Shown here: positions 1-8,647 of the stretch, piece after piece
Layout of the letters: each line of letters opens with the position of its first letter
How positions within the stretch are numbered: position 1 is the stretch's first letter
NCBI RefSeq assembly: GCF_021261325.1
Contig: NZ_JAJSBI010000009.1
Location: 1 to 64,000 of the forward strand
DNA from: Streptomyces guryensis
GTDB lineage: Bacteria; Actinomycetota; Actinomycetes; Streptomycetales; Streptomycetaceae
DNA: 64,000 bases
Direction: 5' to 3'
Made by a program: the position numbers and the translations under genes
Notes under the pieces: model-generated
Told to the model about the DNA's origin: nothing
Seen by the model: only the letters and a program-made list of their open reading frames with translations
Databases searched by the model: none

Positions 1-27
1 GCAGAGATGCTGCTCAACTGATGAGGC

Positions 28-84
28 AACGGGCTTCCTTGGTCGTGCTGGTGTCGTAACCGCGTCACTACCAAGGGGCCCGTT
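28..84. repeat. Long inverted repeat (hairpin)
   Basis: Arms at 28-47 and 66-84 pair over about 19 bases with two mismatches or bulges: AACGGGC..CTTGGT.GTG against CAC.ACCAAG..GCCCGTT, with an 18-base loop. It could be a bidirectional terminator or the end of a mobile element lying mostly outside the window. No gene on either side can be recognised, so the role is undecided. Confidence 0.5.
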
Positions 85-509
85 CTCTCATGCCCGCGAC
101 CACACCCGAACCTTCGTCCAGATGATCACCGCTACCACTCGAACAAGATCCGGTTTGCCACAACGCACTGAGACCAGAACATTCTTGGTCTGCTGGTGGT
201 ACAGCATCCGTACGGCCTTGACCAGCGTAAATGAGAGGGTTGGAGAAAGGTTGGCAGGCGCTGGCCCGTATGTGGTCCGGATCTTGGGCGAGGGCTTGGG
301 CGGTGGGGCTTGGCTACGGCAATCACGGAGCTTGCTGGTCCTGGGGCCTTGCCCTATGCGTGCACCTGCCCCCTGGGTGGTTGCCTGCTGGCCCGTCCGT
401 GAGGCCGCGGCCATGAGCACCTGCGGCGCCTTGTACGCCCACACCGCCCTGCGCGTCGGCTACTACCCGGCGTACAGCCCGACTCGTCTGCCGCTCTTTA
501 TTTCGCAGT
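85..509. other. Gene-free stretch at left edge
   Basis: Open frames occur on both strands but none has a recognisable domain, ribosome site or consistent codon bias. The piece next to position 510 is probably what remains after the 3' end of the adjoining PucR-type gene was lost. Confidence 0.4.
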
Positions 510-1439
510 TCAGAGGCCATGTTTTCCCACTGAACAAACTGCCCGGGGCGAATCCGGGTCGCATTCGGGCCTGTGCGGATCGCGGCACGTGCGAACCGGA
601 TGCCCCGTGCCGTCAGCGCCAGACCGGGGACTTCCGCGACGCCGCAGCGCCACGGGGCGAACGGCCCGAGCGTGGGAAGGCATGGCCCCTTGATCGCACC
701 GTCCGTGACCGATGATGCCGAGGAGCTCGTCGCCCATCCATCCGAAGTGGCGCAGCAGGCCGGCCCGGCGCAGCGCATCGTCGACCTTGGACAGAGCCGG
801 GTCCCCAGTGGGAACGGATTCGACCACGACGACGGTCAGGGCGACGTGCTCGGAGAAGCCCAGCAACGTCGAGGCCTCGGCCACTGTGGAGGGATCGTGC
901 TCGCCTTCCAGGACGAGGCGACTGAAGGCGCGGTTGCGCACCTCCGTGCGACGGCCGGCCAGGTCGCGCTCCGTGCGGCGATAGGCGTCGACGACCTCGA
1001 CGCTGTTGGCTTCCGTCGCCTCCCAGACGCGAATCAACCCGTCGAGGAAGTCGGGATCGGCGCTGATGCCACGTGCCCGCCCCGCGGCCAGCACGGCCTC
1101 CCACAAGGTCCTGAGGTCCAGCTGGAAGGAGTGCATCAGAGCGGTCAGGGGAAACGCCTGCTCCGCTCGCTCGCGTCCCACGTCCTCGGTAGCGCGCGAG
1201 ACCGTCCGGGGCACCGGACCGCCGGCCAGCCGGGTCAGGGCGAGTTCGAGGGTCCGTCGCATCCCCTCCCGTTTCTGGACCGGATCCCGGCCCGCCGACG
1301 CGTATGCGGCCTCCTCGGCTTCCAGCTGTTCGAGGGCGCGAGAGGTCAGTTCGTCGAGTCGTTCCTCGAGGAGCCTGCGCGCGATCGCCTGCACCACGTC
1401 GTGGCGGGCCTCACCCTGACGGCGTCCCGGGCCGCTCAC
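510..1439 (-). pseudogene. PucR/CdaR-type regulator, frameshifted and truncated
   Basis: The first ~245 residues look like the N-terminal helical sensor and the start of the GGDEF-like domain of PucR/CdaR transcription factors. The sensor runs over about residues 15-165, and the second domain shows SRLVLEGE and LRHFGWMGDELLGIIG. At about 690-705 the frame breaks. The expected continuation (FAPWRCGVAEVPGLALTARG, then RFARAAIRTGP) lies in another minus-strand frame and soon degenerates. The C-terminal HTH that binds DNA in this family is absent, so no working regulator can be made. Start is GTG at 1439 with a weak ribosome site. The N-terminal part resembles the sensor part of the SpoIIE protein at 28638-30920. 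Confidence 0.7.
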
Positions 1440-1536
1440 GAGGACCGCCCGGCCCGACGACAGTCGTCAGCAGACGGATACGGGGCAGTCTCCGGGAAAT
1501 GCCGCTGACATGCCGGTCGGACACCCTGACAGAAAT

Positions 1537-3270
1537 TCAGGCGGAGGTGCCGGTGACCGCGGTGCCGGACCCGGTCAGTGTGTACGTCAGTCGCGTCCCG
1601 CTCCAGAAGTAGAAGGTGAGGGTCACGGCGGCGCCGTCGGTGACATCGCTGAAGAACGCGGTCGGCAAGGTGATCGTGCCCGCGGTGTAGTCCGGCGTGA
1701 AGGCCACGTTGAACTGCTTGTACGTCGTCCAGGACTGCGGACCGGCGGGGCTGCCGTCGGCGTAGACGGCTTCCATGGTCGCCAGCTTGTCGCCGTTGAA
1801 CGCGGTGGGTATTACCAGCGAGGCCGTCGTACCCGTCGCGCTCGTCAGCACCGGCTTGTCATAGGTGATGACGTTGACGGCCCAGGGAGTTCCGTCCGAG
1901 AACCGGAGGGACAGGACGGCATTCGTGCCGTGCTCCTGCGACGCGGTCAGCCGGCCGAGCGTCGCCGCCGCGATCGTCAGCGTGCTGCCGCTGACGGTGT
2001 AGTCCACGCCTCGGACCAGGTGGCGGGCGCCGACGACATCGATCCTCGTGAGCCGTGTGCCGTTGAGATTCAGCGTGATCGTCGCGTCCGCCGGGGTCCT
2101 GCCCCTGGGCACGAAGAGCTGATCGGTGGAGGCGGTGCCGGAGCGCCCGGTCCAGCTCGAACGGATCTGCGCATAGAGGCTCGGGTCGTTCCATTGCAGG
2201 GTGCGGCGGTTGAAGCGACTGCCGTTGTCCCACAGCATCGTGGTCAAGCCCCGGTATCGCGCGTAGTGGCCGAGATACTCGAGGTACTTGAGCGTCTCTC
2301 CCTCTTCGACCGTGCCGGGGCCGGAGTCCCAGCCGAGCAGCCCGTACTCACCGACGACGGCCGGGATCCCGTTGGCCACGAAGGCCTTGTGGACCAGGTC
2401 GAACGTGTCGGTCAGGTCCTGCTGGGTGGCCGCGTTGAAGGTCGTGTAGCCGGCGAGGTTCACGCTGAAGGGCCAGAAACTGTAGTAGTGGACCGAGGCC
2501 ACGAGATTCGGGTCGTCGAGCGCGGCGAAGGTGGCGACCAGGCCGTCGATCTTGGCCTGATCCGGGGTGTCCCCCAAGGTCGGCATGACAAGCAGCCGGT
2601 CGGCATTGCCTCCGCCGGTCGCGCGCACGACGGAGTGGAAGGTCGTGTTGAGCTCGTTCATCAGAACGGCGTTCTGCTCGTCGCCTGAACTGCCGTTGAA
2701 GAAGGGCTCGTTGACGCTCTCGAAAAGCAGTCGGCGCGACTCGTCCCGGAAGGTGGCCGCGATCTGCTGCCAGGTGGCCGTGTACTGGGCCAGGACCGCG
2801 TCATGCCGGGCCGGCATGTTCAGCACCCACTGCCACGCGTCGCCGTGCATGTTGATCAGAACGTGGAAACCATCGGCCAAGGCCCAGTCGACCACCTCCT
2901 TGATCCTGGCCAGGAACACCGGGTCGAGGGTGTAGGCCGGAGCCGGGCCCTCGTGCTGGCCCCAGGTCACCGGGATCCGGATGCTCCTGAAGCCCTGCGC
3001 CTTCAGCCTGCGGAAGAACGCCCGGGTCACCCGCGGGTTGCCCCACGCCGTCTCGTCGGCGCCGATGGCCTCGAAGGTGTTGCCCAGATTCCAGCCCGGC
3101 TGCATGTCCGCGACCACGTCCAGCGCGGACGCCGACGCGGCGGAACCAGCGGACCGGGCGGCGGATCGGGCGGCGGCCTGGGCGGCCGATGGGGTGGACA
3201 ACGCCGCGGCGGCGAGGGCCGCGGAGGTCGTCATGGCCTGGCGGCGAGTGAAACCGGCTGAACTCGGCAT
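1537..3270 (-). CDS. Secreted GH5 endoglucanase-type enzyme with C-terminal beta-domains
   Basis: A predicted secreted beta-1,4-glycanase (cellulase-like). Residues 1-40 form a twin-arginine signal (TRRQAM followed by an Ala-rich stretch). The GH5 barrel covers about residues 50-365: WNLGNTFEA, then FESVNEPFF with the acid/base Glu near 188, HYYSFWPFS, and VVGEYGLL with the nucleophile Glu near 308. A CBM_X2-like domain follows (about 370-460, GVDYTVSGSTL), then a second beta-rich domain of unclear family. I start at ATG 3270 because GGAGAG lies 5-6 bases upstream; ATG 3282 is in frame but has a poorer site. The gene stands alone, with a LacI-type operator and probable promoter upstream. Cellulose or mixed glucan is the likely substrate, but GH5 covers several specificities. 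Confidence 0.88.
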   Translation of the reverse strand: MPSSAGFTRRQAMTTSAALAAAALSTPSAAQAAARSAARSAGSAASASALDVVADMQPGWNLGNTFEAIGADETAWGNPRVTRAFFRRLKAQGFRSIRIPVTWGQHEGPAPAYTLDPVFLARIKEVVDWALADGFHVLINMHGDAWQWVLNMPARHDAVLAQYTATWQQIAATFRDESRRLLFESVNEPFFNGSSGDEQNAVLMNELNTTFHSVVRATGGGNADRLLVMPTLGDTPDQAKIDGLVATFAALDDPNLVASVHYYSFWPFSVNLAGYTTFNAATQQDLTDTFDLVHKAFVANGIPAVVGEYGLLGWDSGPGTVEEGETLKYLEYLGHYARYRGLTTMLWDNGSRFNRRTLQWNDPSLYAQIRSSWTGRSGTASTDQLFVPRGRTPADATITLNLNGTRLTRIDVVGARHLVRGVDYTVSGSTLTIAAATLGRLTASQEHGTNAVLSLRFSDGTPWAVNVITYDKPVLTSATGTTASLVIPTAFNGDKLATMEAVYADGSPAGPQSWTTYKQFNVAFTPDYTAGTITLPTAFFSDVTDGAAVTLTFYFWSGTRLTYTLTGSGTAVTGTSA

Positions 3271-3326
3271 AGAGCTCTCCATTGAGTCGAAAGGCCTGCC
3301 CTCATGTCGGCGGCGTCAACTCAACG

Positions 3327-3340
3327 TCGAAGCGCTTCGA
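3327..3340. promoter_or_regulatory. LacI-type operator for the GH5 gene
   Basis: Perfect 14-bp palindrome TCGAAGCGCTTCGA with the CG-centred core typical of LacI-family sites. It lies 57 bases upstream of the start at 3270 and just downstream of a possible -10 (3352-3357), so a bound repressor would cover the transcription start. Confidence 0.7.
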
Positions 3341-3351
3341 CACGATGCGGG

Positions 3352-3380
3352 AGCCTAGCGCAGCCTGGCGACGGAGAGAA
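3352..3380 (-). promoter_or_regulatory. Candidate promoter of the GH5 gene
   Basis: Read on the minus strand: TTCTCT (3375-3380), 17 bases, TAGGCT (3352-3357). The -10 is good for a streptomycete housekeeping promoter and the -35 is weak. The operator at 3327-3340 would lie at or just after +1. Confidence 0.45.
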
Positions 3381-3426
3381 TGGTCTGATCCGCATGGAAA
3401 CTGCATCGAGGCCGAAAGACCTTGCG

Positions 3427-3439
3427 TCGAAGCGCTTCC
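3427..3439. promoter_or_regulatory. Second LacI-type half-palindrome upstream of the GH5 gene
   Basis: TCGAAGCGCTTCC repeats the operator at 3327-3340 with one end degenerate, 100 bp centre to centre. Such spacing would allow a looping auxiliary site. Confidence 0.5.
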
Positions 3440-3780
3440 CTGCAATAGGCGTCAGGCGCGGTGTCGCGCAGGCTCGTCGGGGTTCCCTGCCCATTTGCCG
3501 CCGACGCCGACGCCGACGGGATCGGCGGTCGCCCGGCGGTGGATCTCACGCGGAGTGGGTCAGGCCGGGGGGATCTCACGTCTCCACTGCACCGCACCCG
3601 GCCCGCGAGCAACGGACCGGAACGTCCCGGCGGGGAAGGCGATCCCGCCGAATCCGTCCGCGATTCCGCAGGTCTTTGGCGGAGCGGGACTCTCTTCTGG
3701 CGTACCCGGTGGTGGAGGCGGTGTGCGCGACGGCGATGTCCCGCCAGGGCGGGGCCGCGAGTTGGTGGTGGGCGGTGGGC

Positions 3781-3960
3781 TGGTTGGTTCAGATCGGCGA
3801 ACTCCACGGTCACGTAAGCGACTTGCAAGCCCTGTGGACCGAGGGCGCCGTCCAGCAGATCACCAACGAGAACACCACCCTCAAACAGCGCGTCCGCCGG
3901 CTCGCCACCGACAACCGCACCCTCCACGAGCGACTCAAGGCCGCCCGCTCGAACTCCTGA
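3781..3960 (+). pseudogene. C-terminal coiled-coil fragment, family uncertain
   Basis: The last ~60 codons of a longer open frame read like a real C-terminus: a charged, Asn-rich amphipathic helix (QITNENTTLKQRVRRLATDN). It resembles the tail of small coiled-coil proteins that accompany integrases in actinomycetes (DUF6262 type). The part before it is Arg/Pro-rich and looks like non-coding frame. No start or ribosome site is apparent. Assignment is tentative. Confidence 0.3.
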
Positions 3961-4115
3961 CCCCGAGGTCGGATATCGCCAAAGGACCTGCGGGTGAGCG
4001 AGCGTTCAGGGAGCAATGGCGCCGCAACCGGCGTGAGGGTGTCAGGCCGGCCCGATCGCGCTGGTTGCGGCGGCCGTGCCCCGCACGCCGGCGCGGGGGA
4101 GGGAGATGACGCCTG

Positions 4116-5171
4116 TCATGCCGACGAGTCGACAGGCGTGTCCGAGGTGGCCGAGGAGGATCTACGGACGCGCAGGACGAACCCGGCGCTGTCGCAGCGG
4201 CCGGGCAGTGCCCGGAAGTCCTCCGCGTCCATGCGGGAACGCAGGAGCGACACGGCCTTGCGGGCGATCGACTCGCGTCGCGGGTCGACGGTGGTCAGCG
4301 GCGGTGAGGCGAAGCGGGCCGCTTCGATGTCGTCGAATCCGGCCAGGGCCACGTCGTCCGGGACGGCGACGCCGTTTCGTGCCAGGACCGACAGGGCGCC
4401 GATGGCGACCACGTCGTTGTAGCAGAACAGGGCGTCGAAGTGGACGCGGGTGCGCAGGAGACGAGCCACCGCGCCGGCGCCGGAGGACCACAGGTCGGCG
4501 TTGTCCATGCCGATGACCAGCGAGTCGTCGTAGGCGACCCCGGCGTCCTCGAGCGCTCGGCGGTAGCCGCGCAGACGTCGGCCGCCGGCTCGCGGCTCGG
4601 CCTGTTCGCACAGGGCGGCGATACGGCGCCGGCCCTGGGCGAGCAGGTGGGCGACGGCCGCGTGTGCGCCCTGCTCGTCCGCGATCTCGACGTAGTCCAG
4701 GCTCAGCCCGGCCGCTTGGGCAGGGCGTTCGCCGAGGATGACCGTGGGCTGGGTGAGGGGCAGGGGCAGGTAGTCCTCGGGGGTGAGGGCCTGCGGCACG
4801 TAGATGACTCCGTCCACGAGTTCCTTGTGCGACGTGGACAGGACGGCTCGTTCACGGTCGGCGTCTCCGCGGGTGGTCTCGACCACCACTTTCAGTCCCT
4901 GGGTCTCCGGGGCCCGGATGACCTGTTCGGCCAGCTCGGCGTTGAACGGCTGGTAGACGTTCGGGAGGACCAGCGCGATGGTGCCGGTGCGCTGGGAGCG
5001 CAGGCCGCGGGCGAAGGGGTTGATCTGGTATCCGAGTTCCTCGACGGCCGCGCGGACGCGGTGCTCCGTTTCCGGGCTGAAGGAGCCGGTGCCGTTGATG
5101 ACGTTGGAGACCGTCTTCGTCGACACGCCCGCCCTTTCGGCCACGGTACGCATGGTCACGCCCCGCCCCAT
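4116..5171 (-). CDS. LacI-family transcriptional regulator
   Basis: A DNA-binding sugar-responsive regulator of normal length (351 aa). The LacI helix-turn-helix is at residues 5-35 (MRTVAERAGVSTKTVSNVIN), with the hinge near 50-60. The periplasmic-binding-protein-like effector domain follows, ending with the typical VALAGFDDIEAARFASPPLT. The start overlaps the end of the preceding LacI gene by 16 bases, indicating translational coupling. It is last in the operon GH43 - LacI - LacI. Likely targets are the adjacent hydrolase and importer promoters or the GH5 gene; which of the two regulators binds which operator cannot be read from sequence. An ATG seven codons in is an alternative start. Confidence 0.9.
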   Translation of the reverse strand: MGRGVTMRTVAERAGVSTKTVSNVINGTGSFSPETEHRVRAAVEELGYQINPFARGLRSQRTGTIALVLPNVYQPFNAELAEQVIRAPETQGLKVVVETTRGDADRERAVLSTSHKELVDGVIYVPQALTPEDYLPLPLTQPTVILGERPAQAAGLSLDYVEIADEQGAHAAVAHLLAQGRRRIAALCEQAEPRAGGRRLRGYRRALEDAGVAYDDSLVIGMDNADLWSSGAGAVARLLRTRVHFDALFCYNDVVAIGALSVLARNGVAVPDDVALAGFDDIEAARFASPPLTTVDPRRESIARKAVSLLRSRMDAEDFRALPGRCDSAGFVLRVRRSSSATSDTPVDSSA

Positions 5172-6196
5172 GCGGCCATCCCCCCCAACGTCGATTCACG
5201 GACGGTCAGTTGGAAGTCGGCGACGACCAGCCGTCCTGGCTCCTGGTCGACCGTACCGTTCATGCGGTCGTTCAGCAGGGCCAGCGCTTCGCGGGCGATC
5301 TGGGCCCTGCCGGGGGCGACGGAGGTGAGCGACGGGTGGGCGTACCGCGCGTCGTCCGTGTCGTCGAACCCCGCCACCGCCACCTCCGCCGGGACCCTCA
5401 GCCCTGCCTCCTGCACGGCGTGCAGGGCGCCCAGCGCCAGCGCGTCCGCGAAGGCGACCACGGCGTCGAACGGGATGCCCCCTTCGATCAGCCGGCGCAT
5501 TCCCGCGGACCCTTCCTGGCGGTTCCAGTGCGGGGTGCCCACTTCGAGGACGAGTTCGGGGAGGTAGGGCAGGCCGGCGTCGCGCAGCCCGTCCCGGTAG
5601 CCGTCCAGCCGCAGGTGGGCGGCGGCCCGCTCGGGCCGGCCCGTGTGGTCTGCACCGAGGGCCGCGATCCGGGTGTATCCCAGGGACACCATGTGTCCGA
5701 CGAGGGCCCGGACGCCTTCCCGGTTGGCCATGGCGACCCGGTCGACGTGTGCGTCGTAGGCGCGTTCGGAGATGAACACCGTCGGCACGGTCCGTGCCAC
5801 GGTGAGGGCCTGCGCGTCCGACAGGCCCACCGGGTACATCAGCAACCCGCCCAGGTGCGGCCCGTGTTCGCGGACCAGCGCGAGTTCGGCCTCGGCGTCT
5901 CCTTCGGTGAGCTCGATCAGCACGGTGAGCCCGTGGCGCTCCGCCTCCCGCATGATCTCCTCGGCGAGCGAGGAGAAGTACGGCTGGGACAGGTACGGCA
6001 GGGCGAGGCCGATCAGGTCGATCCGGCCGGTGCGCAGGTTGCGGGCCACCGAGTTGGGCCGGAAGTCCAGCTCCGCTATGGCGGCGTCGACCTTCCGCCG
6101 GGTCTGCTCGCTGACGTTGGGCTCGCCGTTGACCACACGGGAGACCGTTTTCAGCGACACACCGGCCCGCTGGGCCACGTCATTCATCGTGGACAT
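5156..6196 (-). CDS. LacI-family transcriptional regulator
   Basis: 346 aa with the LacI HTH at residues 3-30 (MNDVAQRAGVSLKTVSRVVN) and a PBP-like ligand domain ending in VAVAGFDDTDDARYAHPSLT. It lies 9 bp after the GH43 gene (6206-7282) and overlaps the next LacI gene by 16 bp, so the three form one transcript. It is clearly different from its neighbour outside the HTH, so the pair is not a recent duplication and probably senses two different sugars. ATG at 6187 is an equally possible start. Confidence 0.9.
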   Translation of the reverse strand: MSTMNDVAQRAGVSLKTVSRVVNGEPNVSEQTRRKVDAAIAELDFRPNSVARNLRTGRIDLIGLALPYLSQPYFSSLAEEIMREAERHGLTVLIELTEGDAEAELALVREHGPHLGGLLMYPVGLSDAQALTVARTVPTVFISERAYDAHVDRVAMANREGVRALVGHMVSLGYTRIAALGADHTGRPERAAAHLRLDGYRDGLRDAGLPYLPELVLEVGTPHWNRQEGSAGMRRLIEGGIPFDAVVAFADALALGALHAVQEAGLRVPAEVAVAGFDDTDDARYAHPSLTSVAPGRAQIAREALALLNDRMNGTVDQEPGRLVVADFQLTVRESTLGGMAAWGGA

Positions 6197-6205
6197 GCCC
6201 GAACT

Positions 6206-7282
6206 CTAGGCTCCGGCCGGGGCCGGGCGGCGCAGCCCGGCACACTCGGCCTCGGTGAGCGGCAGCACCGATCCGTGGCGGAGTCCCCGAGGCAGCGCGC
6301 AGACCTCCGGGTCGGCCGCCGGAAGCCATACGGGGCTGTCCAGGCGGTCGGCCCGGAAGGGCACGTAGCCGCGGCCGAGGAACTCGTCCAGCAGGAGCAG
6401 CCAGCCCCGCCCGTCGGGCGCCGGAAGCACGATCGGCCCCTCGGCGTGCGCCAGCCCTGGCAGTTCTTCGGTGCCGCGGCCCACGCCCCGCGCCACCGGC
6501 TCGTAGTGGGGGGCGGTCAGGTCCCGGGAGCGCTCCACGAAGACGAACTTGGCGTCGGGGGCGTCCGGTGTGCCCGGCAGGCGCTCGTCCTTGGTGAACC
6601 GGTAGAACCATCCGTCGTGCTCCACGACGGTCGAGTCGATGACGGGGTACCCCGTGTCGACCCACACCCGCGGGTCCCCGAACGTGCGGAAGTCCTTGGT
6701 GGTCGCGCAGTACATGCGCTGGTACGAAGGGCTCTCGTGCAGCGGGTCGTCGTCCGGGTAGACGGTGGAGGCCCAGAACACCAGGTACTCCTCCCGGCCG
6801 GGGTCGTAGACGGCCTCGGGCGCCCAGACACACCCGGCCTGCTCCGGCATGACCGCGACCCGGTGCGGCCCGTCCCACCCGCGAAGGTCGGCCGAACTCC
6901 ACACCAGCAGGTCGCGGCTGCCGTGCGCGATCGCCTGTTCCCAGCCCGCTCCGCCGTGGATGCGCAGGTCGGTGGCGAGCAGATGGAATCCGCTGCCGTC
7001 CGCGGCCCGCACCAGGAACGGATCCCGCGCACCGCCGCCCGCGGGGGCGAGCGGGGCAATGCCGGTGAGTTCCGTCCAGCGGTCCATGCGGGGGCTGTCG
7101 CAGAGCGAGAAGCGGATTTGCTCGCCGTCGGCGCGGTGCTCGCCGGTGAAGTGGGCGAAGAGATAGCCGGCGGGCCGTTCGGGTCCCGCACCGAGAGGCG
7201 GCTGTGCCTTACCCGCGGCTCGGTGATCGCGGTGGGCGCTCTGGGGCACTGGGGCTTGTCTCCTCGTCTGCGGGGGCGGCAT
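6206..7282 (-). CDS. GH43-type five-bladed propeller glycosidase
   Basis: About 358 aa. A conserved propeller fold starts at YLFAHFTGEH. Family-43-like landmarks are RDPFLVRAADG, VWAPEAVYDP, a mid-domain DSTVVEHDGW and HAEGPIVLP, which carries a likely catalytic Glu. No signal peptide is seen, so it probably acts inside the cell on imported oligosaccharides (arabinan or xylan side chains are usual for the family). The start is uncertain: ATG 7282 gives a sensible N-terminus but lacks a clear ribosome site, and ATG 7309 is in frame. It is first in the operon with the two LacI genes and divergent from the GH43-like/ABC operon. Confidence 0.75.
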   Translation of the reverse strand: MPPPQTRRQAPVPQSAHRDHRAAGKAQPPLGAGPERPAGYLFAHFTGEHRADGEQIRFSLCDSPRMDRWTELTGIAPLAPAGGGARDPFLVRAADGSGFHLLATDLRIHGGAGWEQAIAHGSRDLLVWSSADLRGWDGPHRVAVMPEQAGCVWAPEAVYDPGREEYLVFWASTVYPDDDPLHESPSYQRMYCATTKDFRTFGDPRVWVDTGYPVIDSTVVEHDGWFYRFTKDERLPGTPDAPDAKFVFVERSRDLTAPHYEPVARGVGRGTEELPGLAHAEGPIVLPAPDGRGWLLLLDEFLGRGYVPFRADRLDSPVWLPAADPEVCALPRGLRHGSVLPLTEAECAGLRRPAPAGA

Positions 7283-7299
7283 GGTGCGAGCTTCGCACC
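7283..7299. promoter_or_regulatory. 17-bp inverted repeat at the GH43 start
   Basis: GGTGCGA-gct-TCGCACC abuts the ATG at 7282. It could be a LacI-type operator or, in the transcript, a hairpin hiding the start. If translation begins at 7309 it lies within the gene. Confidence 0.4.
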
Positions 7300-7532
7300 G
7301 GAGATTCATCGTTGTCAAAGAGTGAGACGTCCCTTTGCGTGAGGCAGGCCTCGCTGCGGCCCGGCTCAAGATTGGAGAATGCGACGAAGGCAATGGTCTT
7401 GAACTGCGCAGATGCTGATCAGGGCTGGACTGCTTGGAAGTGCCGTTCGATGTCGGTCCGGCAAAAGGCCGACGGGAGAGGGTTGACGACGATGTACCTG
7501 GCGGCCATCCTGATCCCGCCTCCCAGCCGTAA

Positions 7533-7550
7533 CACCCGGTTAACGCGGTG
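7533..7550. promoter_or_regulatory. 18-bp palindrome upstream of the GH43-like/ABC operon
   Basis: CACCCGGTTAACGCGGTG is a palindrome except for one dinucleotide per arm (CACCnnGTTAACnnGGTG). It lies 55-72 bases before the start at 7605, where an operator for the operon would be expected. One of the two LacI proteins encoded nearby is the likely ligand. Confidence 0.5.
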
Positions 7551-7604
7551 TGTCGGCGCACGCTTCCCGACGAAGCCGGCGGTCGCCGGCAGAAGAAGGT
7601 CGTC

Positions 7605-8543
7605 ATGGCCTCCCTTGTCCCCGCCCCGGCACCCCTGTACGAGGACCCCGTCCACGCGGGTCCGACCGATCCCGTCGTGCAGTACGACGGCCGGCAGTGG
7701 TGGATGTTCTACACACAGCGCCGCTCCGACGTGGCCGCGCCCGGCGTCGCCTGGGTGCACGGCACCGCGATCGGCGTCGCGACCAGCCCGGACGGCCGCG
7801 ACTGGCTCTACCGCGGTGTGCTGGACAGCCTCCCGTTCGAGCCCGGCACCAACACCTTCTGGGCCCCGGAGATCGTGCGGGCACCCGACGGGGTGTTCCA
7901 CATGTACGTCAGCTACATCCGCGGTGTACCGGACCGCTGGGAGGGCCACGACCGGCAGATCCTGCACTACACCAGCGGCGACCTGTGGCACTGGGTCCAC
8001 GCCGGACCGGTGCCGCTCAGCTCACGCCAAGTCATCGACGCCTGCGTACACCCGCTGCCCGACGGCTCGGGCTGGCGCATGTGGTACAAGGACGAGGCCC
8101 ACGGCTCGCACACCTGGGCCGCGGACTCACCCGACCTGTACGACTGGCGGGTACGGGGCCCGGTCCTGGAACACCGGCCGCACGAGGGACCCAACGTCTT
8201 CGCGCTCGACGGCCGGTACTGGATGGTCGTGGACGCCTGGGACGGCCAGGACGTGTTCCGCTCCGCCGACCTCGACGACTGGACCCCGGCGGGCCGCATC
8301 CTCGACGGCTCCGGCACCCGCGAGGACGACCAGGGCGTAGGACACCACGCCGACGTCGTCGCGGGACCCGAAGCGGCCTGGATCTTCTACTTCACCCATC
8401 CGGACCGGGACCCCCAGTCCCCGGACAGTGACGGACCGGCGCAGCGTCGCTCCGTGGTGCAGCTGGCCCGGCTCACCACCGACGGCGACCAACTGCTGCT
8501 CGACCGCGACACCGTTCCCTTCCACGCCCTGCCCCGGCCCTGA
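7605..8543 (+). CDS. GH43/GH62-like five-bladed propeller glycosidase
   Basis: 312 aa from ATG 7605, chosen because AGAAGAAGG precedes it; upstream in-frame codons look non-coding. Propeller features are YEDPVHAGPTDPVVQYDGRQ near the N-terminus (candidate base Asp in TDP), NTFWAPEIVRAPDG, VIDACVHPLP and HHADVVAGP. No export signal is seen, so it is probably cytoplasmic and acts on sugars brought in by the downstream importer. It diverges from the GH43-LacI-LacI operon and heads the run GH43-like - binding protein - permease - permease. Exact family and substrate cannot be fixed by eye. Confidence 0.75.
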   Translation: MASLVPAPAPLYEDPVHAGPTDPVVQYDGRQWWMFYTQRRSDVAAPGVAWVHGTAIGVATSPDGRDWLYRGVLDSLPFEPGTNTFWAPEIVRAPDGVFHMYVSYIRGVPDRWEGHDRQILHYTSGDLWHWVHAGPVPLSSRQVIDACVHPLPDGSGWRMWYKDEAHGSHTWAADSPDLYDWRVRGPVLEHRPHEGPNVFALDGRYWMVVDAWDGQDVFRSADLDDWTPAGRILDGSGTREDDQGVGHHADVVAGPEAAWIFYFTHPDRDPQSPDSDGPAQRRSVVQLARLTTDGDQLLLDRDTVPFHALPRP

Positions 8544-8647
8544 CGCCTACGGACCCCGTCCCCGGCACCCCCGCCTGGCCCTGCACCCGTACCGCCACAC
8601 CCGCGCACACCACACCGTCACGCGCGCTCTCCCCGAGAGGAACCACC

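Noticed and set aside
1510..2688. 392-aa plus-strand open frame
   Set aside because: Antisense shadow of the GH5 gene, rich in Gly/Arg/Val with no domain; the GH5 frame has clear catalytic motifs.
7312..7317. TTGACA on the minus strand as the GH43 operon promoter
   Set aside because: No -10-like hexamer at 16-19 bp downstream.
5210..7342. 710-aa plus-strand open frame
   Set aside because: Lies opposite two real genes (LacI and GH43); composition is typical of an antisense frame in high-GC DNA.
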